Under the pieces are notes generated by a model that was given only the letters and a program-made list of their open reading frames with translations, had not been told where the DNA came from and did no database searches. Below, piece after piece: positions 7,060 through 11,089 of a DNA stretch of 11,089 bases. Numbering within the stretch: position 1 is the first letter of the stretch; the number at the start of each line of letters is the position of its first letter. Source of the stretch: Deltaproteobacteria bacterium (GTDB lineage: Bacteria > UBA10199 > DSSB01); contig JAGRNM010000026.1 of NCBI GenBank assembly GCA_020440745.1, positions 1 to 11,089 on the forward strand, read 5' to 3'. Both the position numbers and the translations under genes were made by a program.

Positions 7060-7077
7060 AAAACTTTTTAAATCCAA

Positions 7078-7108
7078 GGGAGTGCACTCTTTAGTCGTTT
7101 GCGCTCCC
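7078..7108 (-). terminator. hairpin after the Q-rich gene
   Basis: GGGAGTGC (7078-7085) pairs with GCGCTCCC (7101-7108), eight pairs including one wobble. On the minus strand it lies 67 bases beyond the stop of the gene ending at 7176 and is followed by TTGGATTT. With the hairpin at 7024 it fills a convergent gap. Confidence 0.4.
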
Positions 7109-7175
7109 TTACCCAAGTAATAGAAAAAGAATTCTTTTTTTCTAATTCTTCAAAAGTCTTTTTCTTTAAAAAATT

Positions 7176-8297
7176 TTACGCAGAGCGGTTTTTTTGTTTG
7201 GATTCTTCCTCTTCTTCCCAAAAATCTTCTTCTTCGTCTTCCTCGGCGTCGGCCACAAGAGCGGTGCCATCTAAGTTAAAGAGCTTTTTCTTTTTGCTTT
7301 TGTCTTTAGCTGGGTCTTGATCCATGCGTCGCTTTTGCATGGCAAACATAGCAGCTAGCGCTTGCAACATGGCCTCGTTGCCGGCGGTTACCATAGTGGG
7401 TTGGGCTAAAATCATTAAAGCCATCAAAGGTTGGCTAAAAAGCATCATGGATTGATCCAAGCCTTTGCTTAAATTAGCCAGGGCTTGGGGCTGGTTCATT
7501 ATAGTAGACAAAAGGGCGTTGAGGGCTTGGGGTTGAAGCCCTGCGGCTTGAGCCAAGCTTTGTCCTGGCTGGCCAAAGGCTTGTAGAGCCTGGTTAGCTA
7601 GCTGGACTAGTCCCTGAAGACTAGGTGGCAGTTTTTGTCCTTGGGCGGCCAGTTGACTTAAAGTCTGAAGAGCGGCCTGAGTCGTGGTGGTATTGGCTGA
7701 GGAAAGATTAAAGATTTGAGTCAATACTTTGAGGGCTGCTTGGGGGTTTTGTAGCATCTGACTTAATTGGGCCAATTGAGCGGAGTTATGAATCGCTGCT
7801 GTGGGATGCTTAGTGGGTTGATTGTTTTGGCTTTGGCTTAAGGACCCCATGGCCTTAGCAAGGCTGTTGGCCATTAAGGCTGAGGTTTGGCCTGTCGTTA
7901 GCTGGCCTCCCGTGGGCAAGAGGTTTTTAACCAATTGGGAAGCGGCTGTTTGGTTTTGAGGAGTCTTGGACTCGGGGCTTTGTTTTTGTTGCAGCGTTTG
8001 GGTGGCTAGTTGGATGAGCTTGGGTAGTTCAGCTGCTAATTTGGGAGGAATTTCTTGGTGGGCGACTTGCTTTTGGTTTTCCTGGCCCTGCTGGTTTTGA
8101 GGTTTTTGTTGTTGTTGAATTTGTTTTTCTAAGGAGTGCATGAGCTTGAGTAGGCTAACAAGCTCCTTAGTACTCATTTTTTGCATAGCCTCTGGATTGC
8201 TAAGCACTTTTTTAAGCTGGTCTAGTTGAGCCTCAGGAGAGGGAGGAGGAGTCACCGAAGACAGATGGTTAGGAACAGCTGGATTAACGGCAGGCAT
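7176..8297 (-). CDS. hypothetical Q/A/L-rich protein with NP-type repeats and acidic tail
   Basis: I recognise no family for this 373-residue protein. It has no signal peptide or clear membrane span, although residues 283-300 are fairly hydrophobic. It starts with a proline-rich stretch (1-21). A Q-rich linker follows (59-82, with four consecutive Q at 61-64), then a long Q/A/L-rich helical part (about 86-330). A lysine cluster lies at 334-338, and the tail is strongly acidic (360-375 region, EEDEEEDFWEEEEE) before a basic end. Similar segments recur: LSNPEAMQKM (32-41), MLQNPQAALKVL (181-192), LQPQALNALL (254-263) and NQPQALANL (268-276). They recall STI1/ubiquilin-like NP motifs in eukaryotes, probably by convergence. 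A FliK-like length-control or scaffold role is possible but unsupported. The ATG has a modest AAGGGTG site. Confidence 0.7.
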   Translation of the reverse strand: MPAVNPAVPNHLSSVTPPPSPEAQLDQLKKVLSNPEAMQKMSTKELVSLLKLMHSLEKQIQQQQKPQNQQGQENQKQVAHQEIPPKLAAELPKLIQLATQTLQQKQSPESKTPQNQTAASQLVKNLLPTGGQLTTGQTSALMANSLAKAMGSLSQSQNNQPTKHPTAAIHNSAQLAQLSQMLQNPQAALKVLTQIFNLSSANTTTTQAALQTLSQLAAQGQKLPPSLQGLVQLANQALQAFGQPGQSLAQAAGLQPQALNALLSTIMNQPQALANLSKGLDQSMMLFSQPLMALMILAQPTMVTAGNEAMLQALAAMFAMQKRRMDQDPAKDKSKKKKLFNLDGTALVADAEEDEEEDFWEEEEESKQKNRSA

Positions 8298-8496
8298 AAA
8301 TAAAGCACCCTTAGTAGTGGCTAAACTTCGTTATCATTAACTTGTACAAAGATAAAGACTCTCTCTTAGAAGTCTTGGTTTAGTTTTTTTCGGCTTAAAG
8401 CAGCTAGAGTTGTGCTTAAAAAAGGGCAAGCTTTTTAAAAATAATTTTGCTAAGACAACTTTTTATAACTATTTATTTTTAAAGGGTTTTTAATTT
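8298..8496. other. 199-base gap between two minus-strand genes, with hairpins
   Basis: It contains AAGACT/AGTCTT arms at 8355-8360 and 8371-8376, which would fold in the 5' leader of the Q-rich gene. The palindrome TTGTACAA lies at 8342-8349. The A/T-stem hairpin at 8419-8436 is listed separately. I see no convincing minus-strand promoter. Confidence 0.35.
8418..8436 (-). terminator. weak terminator after the secreted-protein gene
   Basis: Read on the minus strand, AAAAAG, a six-base loop CTTGCC, and CTTTTTT form a hairpin ending in a T-run, 61 bases past the stop at 8497. The stem has a single G-C pair, so it is weak. Confidence 0.3.
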
Positions 8497-9255
8497 TCAA
8501 CTTTCCAGCTCACACTGCTCTTCACAAAACCATTCTTGGATTTTTTGTTCCTTGGCATTTAAAAAAAGCACCCGGTAGTTTTGGTCTAGGGCGTCGTAGA
8601 GGTAGCGAACCTGACCTTGGGGACTTTTGAGTCTCCTTTCAAAGCTACCATCGGACCATTGCTTGAGGCTGTAAAGAAAGGGACCTTGTTTTTGAACTTG
8701 CTCTACCTCCACTAGACCCTTTCGAGAGTCTAGCTGAAAGCTTTCTTGGGTGATTCCCCAATCAAAGTCCCAGGTTTGGGACTGGTTGGCCTTGAGACTT
8801 TGTTGGATGCTTACTCCTTGCGCCTGCCAGGATTGACTTTTTATGGGGGCTTCTTGGGATTCTTTTAAGGAGTTAGCAGAAAGTTCTCGGCCTCGGGGTT
8901 CTTTTTTGCCATGAAGATACTGGGCTTTTGAGCCTTGAGAGCCAAGATCACTTTCTTCTAGGGATGAGCTTATTTTTACCTTATTTTTGGGTAGTTTTTG
9001 GTTAAAGTCCACTTGACTAATGGAGTGTCCTAAGTGGTCTTGAAAGAGGGCTTGGCTGCCTTTTATTTGCAGGGATCGACCCTTTTCTAGACTTAGGCGG
9101 GCGCCTTGGCCAGAGAGGGAAAAATTTCCGGCAAAACTTTGGGATGGGGGATTAATTTTTTCCTTGGCCGCCAGCGGTAGAGAAAAAATTAAAGCAAAGC
9201 CACAAGTCGTGAACAAAAAAGAAAAAAGCTTAAGGCCCTTTTTATTAAACTTCAT
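8497..9255 (-). CDS. hypothetical secreted protein
   Basis: This 252-residue protein belongs to no family I recognise. Residues 1-30 form a typical signal peptide: basic start MKFNKKGLK, hydrophobic core, and an end at LPLAA before KEK. A cysteine at 18 lies inside the core but lacks a good lipobox, so a soluble periplasmic or exported protein is more likely than a lipoprotein. The mature part is polar, rich in S, Q, K and E, with alternating patterns suggesting beta strands (for example 44-64 and 155-240) and a low-complexity serine-rich middle. A single YD-repeat-like stretch, RYLYDAL, sits at 217-223. Two cysteines near the end, C244 and C248, could form a disulphide. It is transcribed divergently from ruvX. 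Confidence 0.7.
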   Translation of the reverse strand: MKFNKKGLKLFSFLFTTCGFALIFSLPLAAKEKINPPSQSFAGNFSLSGQGARLSLEKGRSLQIKGSQALFQDHLGHSISQVDFNQKLPKNKVKISSSLEESDLGSQGSKAQYLHGKKEPRGRELSANSLKESQEAPIKSQSWQAQGVSIQQSLKANQSQTWDFDWGITQESFQLDSRKGLVEVEQVQKQGPFLYSLKQWSDGSFERRLKSPQGQVRYLYDALDQNYRVLFLNAKEQKIQEWFCEEQCELES

Positions 9256-9263
9256 CGCTACAG

Positions 9264-9291
9264 AGTATAAAATAAAAGGCCTTAGGGTAAA
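9264..9291 (-). promoter_or_regulatory. candidate promoter of the secreted-protein gene
   Basis: On the minus strand, TTTACC (9291-9286) and TATACT (9269-9264) are separated by 16 bases, and the -10 lies about 9 bases before the ATG at 9255, so the leader would be very short. The palindrome AAGGCCTT (9277-9284) lies in the spacer. The ruvX promoter must lie in the same 60 bases; TATAAA (9266-9271) could be its -10, sharing the TATA. Confidence 0.45.
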
Positions 9292-9315
9292 GATTTTATT
9301 AAAAAAGGATACTTT

Positions 9316-9738
9316 TTGAAGACCTTAGCCATTGATCCCGGAAAAGCTCGTACTGGATTAGCTGCTTGTGATGAGTTAGAATTAACAACCCGGCTTTTGC
9401 CGGTTTTAGAAAAATCTCAGGAGCAGGCCCTCGTTGAGGCGCTCTTAAGTTTAATAGAAAAAGAGGGCTTTGAAAGGGTGATTGTGGGCAATCCCTTACA
9501 TATGGACGGGGCAATTTCTTTAGGAAGCCAGCGTGCCCAGAAGCTAGCTGAGAGGCTTAAAAAAGCCCTGCTACAAAAAAAATGGTCGGGCAGTGTTTTG
9601 CTTTATGATGAGAGGCTGACTAGTTTTGAAGCAGAGACTCGTCTAAGAGAAAAAGGGATCTCTAAGAAAAAAGCGAAGGGTTTTTTGGACAGTTTGGCGG
9701 CCTTGGTTTTATTGGAGGATTATTTAAAAAACCAATGA
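9316..9738 (+). CDS. ruvX: RuvX/YqgF, RNase H-fold nuclease (pre-16S rRNA processing)
   Basis: The YqgF/RuvX family has an RNase H-like fold. It is linked to maturation of the 16S rRNA 5' end in E. coli and has been described as a Holliday junction resolvase in mycobacteria. The 140 residues match the family length. Conserved elements are the first strand with D7 in LAIDPGKARTGLA, VIVGNPLHMDG (residues 55-65), the DERLTSFEAE motif with D98-E99, and the last acidic residue D125 in DSLAALVLLEDYL. The acidic catalytic set therefore looks intact. The start is TTG, with AAGGA 6 bases upstream; beginning there gives the canonical N-terminal MKTLAIDPG. Its stop overlaps the mltG start (ATGA), so the two are cotranscribed and translationally coupled. 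Confidence 0.95.
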   Translation: MKTLAIDPGKARTGLAACDELELTTRLLPVLEKSQEQALVEALLSLIEKEGFERVIVGNPLHMDGAISLGSQRAQKLAERLKKALLQKKWSGSVLLYDERLTSFEAETRLREKGISKKKAKGFLDSLAALVLLEDYLKNQ

Positions 9739-10748
9739 AGAAGCTTTTGAAAATTTTGCTGGTGACAAGCTTGGGGCTGGTTTTGGCTTTAGGGGGGGCT
9801 TTTTTATATTACCAAAGTCAGTTAGAGAGCACCCATCGTGGGGGTTTTTTAGTAGTAGAATCGGGAAAAAGTCTGCGCCAGGTAGCTCAAGATTTAGAAA
9901 AGGCTGGCTTAATTAAAAATGCCAAAGCCTTTGAGCTTTATGCCCGTCTACAAAAGCGTTCGGCTTCTATTCAAGAGGGAGAGTACGAATTTAAAGAAGA
10001 TCTAGACTCACGGGCTATTTTGGCAAAGCTCTTAAAAGGGGAAAGAAAAGTCAAAAAATTTACCCTGCCCGAGGGATATCGCTATGAGCAATTGGCCAGG
10101 ATTTTAGAAAAAGAAGGGATTGCTTCTTATAAAGAAGCGATGGCGGCTTTTAAATCAGAGGACTATTTAAAGAAACTACCCTTTGCGGCCATTAGCCTAG
10201 AGGGTTATGTTTTTCCAGACACCTATTATTATGATAGTCGCACTAAGCTAGATCAAATTTTAAACCGCATGATTGACCGTTTCTTAAGCCAAATCAATGA
10301 GCGCTATCAAAAGCGTCTGACAGAATTGGGTTGGACGCCTGCTGAGTGGATCAGCTTGGCCTCTATTATTCAAAAGGAAAGCGGTCAGGTTGACGAGATG
10401 CCCTTAGTTAGCTCGGTCTTTCATAATCGCCTTAAAAAAGGGATGCTCTTGCAGAGTGATCCGACGATTATTTATGGTTTAGAAAACTTTGATGGTAATA
10501 TCCGTAGGGCAGATATTTTAAATCCCCACGCCTTTAATACTTATCAGCATTCTGGCTTGCCGCCTGGGCCTATTACCAATCCTGGTTTAGAGGCCATGGA
10601 AGCAGCTTTGTTTCCCGCAGAAAGTGATTATTTGTTCTTTGTAGGCAAAGGTAATGGGACTCATTATTTTTCAAAGGACCTTAACAAACACAATCAGGCT
10701 GTACGACATTATCAGATTAAAGGATTAAGGACTCCCCTCAAAGATTAA
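9735..10748 (+). CDS. mltG: endolytic murein transglycosylase MltG
   Basis: MltG is a membrane-anchored enzyme that cuts nascent glycan strands in peptidoglycan and is thought to set their length. It has 337 residues, close to E. coli (340). One membrane helix (about residues 5-26) anchors it with the rest in the periplasm. A LysM-like region follows (38-100, with VVESGKSLRQVAQDL and LIKNAKAFELYARL). The YceG catalytic domain carries EGYVFPDTY (156-164), the presumed catalytic E215 in ASIIQKESG, LLQSDPTIIYGL (238-249) and GLPPGPITNPG (274-284). The 4-base ATGA overlap with ruvX gives translational coupling. The stop codon lies inside the loop of an intrinsic terminator. Confidence 0.97.
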   Translation: MKKLLKILLVTSLGLVLALGGAFLYYQSQLESTHRGGFLVVESGKSLRQVAQDLEKAGLIKNAKAFELYARLQKRSASIQEGEYEFKEDLDSRAILAKLLKGERKVKKFTLPEGYRYEQLARILEKEGIASYKEAMAAFKSEDYLKKLPFAAISLEGYVFPDTYYYDSRTKLDQILNRMIDRFLSQINERYQKRLTELGWTPAEWISLASIIQKESGQVDEMPLVSSVFHNRLKKGMLLQSDPTIIYGLENFDGNIRRADILNPHAFNTYQHSGLPPGPITNPGLEAMEAALFPAESDYLFFVGKGNGTHYFSKDLNKHNQAVRHYQIKGLRTPLKD

Positions 10749-10763
10749 AGGGAGTCCTTTTCC
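10727..10763 (+). terminator. intrinsic terminator of the ruvX-mltG operon
   Basis: AAGGACTCCC (10727-10736) pairs perfectly with GGGAGTCCTT (10750-10759), with a 13-base loop, and is followed by TTTCC. The left arm encodes part of the last MltG residues and the stop codon falls in the loop. The reverse strand lacks a good T-run, so it probably does not end the antitoxin transcript equally well. Confidence 0.8.
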
Positions 10764-10777
10764 TAAAGAAGCCTTAT

Positions 10778-11008
10778 TTAAGCCACGGCTTTTTCTTTGC
10801 TCTTTTCCCAGTTAGCGTTTTTGCCACCGGCTTTTTCTAAAAGAGCCAAATACTCATCATAGTCCACTAAGATCTTAGTAGGTCGCCCGTGTCGGGTGAT
10901 GACGAGTTTTTTTTCACTCTTAAGTATTTCGGCAAAGTTGGCCCGTGCGTCGGTTACTTTAAGTAATCCAACAGGACCTCCGAGGCGTTCGTCATAAAAT
11001 TCGAACAT
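10778..11008 (-). CDS. Phd/YefM-family antitoxin, no toxin visible
   Basis: Antitoxins of this family bind operator DNA with their N-terminal part and neutralise a toxin with the C-terminal part. Residues 16-57 carry the family core: VTDARANFAEILKSE, KLVITRHGRPTKILVDYDEYLALLE. It differs in two ways. It has about 14 extra N-terminal residues (MFEFYDERLGGPVG), and a short lysine-rich C-terminal end (AGGKNANWEKSKEKAVA) replaces the usual toxin-binding helix. The ATG is supported by AGGAGA 8-9 bases upstream. The toxin gene normally follows, but only 29 bases separate this stop from the end of mltG, so none follows. A toxin upstream, right of the window, is possible. It may act as a stand-alone autoregulated repressor. 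Confidence 0.82.
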   Translation of the reverse strand: MFEFYDERLGGPVGLLKVTDARANFAEILKSEKKLVITRHGRPTKILVDYDEYLALLEKAGGKNANWEKSKEKAVA

Positions 11009-11025
11009 GGTTAGTCTCCTTTTCC

Positions 11026-11041
11026 CGGTTTTATAAAACCG
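11026..11041. promoter_or_regulatory. perfect 16-bp palindrome, possible antitoxin operator
   Basis: CGGTTTTATAAAACCG is a perfect inverted repeat 18-33 bases upstream of the antitoxin ATG on the minus strand. It contains TATAAA, which may be the -10 of the antitoxin promoter. Phd/YefM proteins bind palindromes at their own promoters, so it is a good operator candidate. Binding is inferred. Confidence 0.5.
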
Positions 11042-11062
11042 TGTTTGTTTATTTTGTTGTGA

Positions 11063-11081
11063 AAAGGGGTAAAACCCCTTT
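11063..11081 (-). terminator. hairpin upstream of the antitoxin, possibly ending an off-window minus-strand gene
   Basis: AAAGGGG (11063-11069) pairs with CCCCTTT (11075-11081) around a five-base loop. On the minus strand the second arm ends in CCCCTTTTC, giving a short T-run. It could end a transcript coming from the right, or fold on the + strand; the context lies beyond the window. Confidence 0.4.
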
Positions 11082-11089
11082 GGCCGCTA

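Noticed and set aside
7125..7145. Near-palindromic A/T stretch around GAATTC
   Set aside because: Low-complexity A- and T-runs explain it; it lacks a loop for a hairpin and a GC stem for a terminator.
7099..7320. Plus-strand frame running into the end of the Q-rich gene
   Set aside because: Its F/S-rich product is the antisense reading of the acidic E/D tail and the A/T-rich gap, with no family pattern.
8342..8349. Palindrome TTGTACAA upstream of the Q-rich gene
   Set aside because: Eight bases is too short to claim an operator, and no regulator or second copy is visible.
6900..9300. Possible mobile island holding the three accessory genes
   Set aside because: No transposase, integrase, tRNA or flanking repeats are seen, and base composition and strand bias look like the neighbours.
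9299..9514. Minus-strand frame opposite ruvX
   Set aside because: Antisense to the conserved RuvX N-terminal half, with no supporting motif.

Overview
The window covers part of a bacterial chromosome close to the replication origin, followed by unrelated accessory genes. The organism looks Gram-negative. GyrB is the long proteobacterial type (808 residues, with a large insertion after the Toprim domain). Two proteins carry Sec-type signal peptides. The DNA is AT-rich by eye and uses many non-ATG starts (4 of 11 genes start with TTG or GTG). A delta-proteobacterial or Bdellovibrionota-like lineage is my best guess, but I cannot fix the taxon from sequence alone.

Region 1 (1-6409, all on the + strand) is the classical origin-proximal cluster dnaN - recF - gyrB; dnaA is presumably just left of the window. 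The first ~50 bases are nearly pure A/T next to a degenerate DnaA box and could be the edge of oriC. Two lipid-phosphate genes sit between recF and gyrB: a PAP2-family phosphatase with all three catalytic motifs, overlapped by 32 bases by a CTP-dependent diacylglycerol/polyprenol kinase-like membrane protein. The pair could catalyse opposite reactions on a lipid or polyprenol carrier. gyrA is not seen next to gyrB.

Region 2 (6410-9300) is accessory. It begins with a small cytoplasmic DcrB/DUF1795-like protein on the + strand. Two minus-strand genes of unknown function converge on it: a glutamine/alanine-rich, acidic-tailed protein with recurrent NP/QP-containing helical segments, and a secreted protein of no family I recognise. 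The convergent gap 7009-7175 holds two hairpins that may be terminators.

Region 3 (9300-10763, + strand) is a tight two-gene operon, ruvX/yqgF - mltG, with ATGA overlap. It ends in a strong intrinsic terminator whose left arm lies inside the mltG coding sequence. Region 4 (10778 to the end) is a minus-strand Phd/YefM-type antitoxin with no toxin visible, preceded by a perfect 16-bp palindrome that could be its operator and by a GC-rich hairpin at the window edge.

I see no tRNA, rRNA, CRISPR array, transposase or integrase. The best candidates for something undescribed are the phosphatase/kinase pair in the origin cluster, the NP-repeat Q-rich protein, and the orphan antitoxin.
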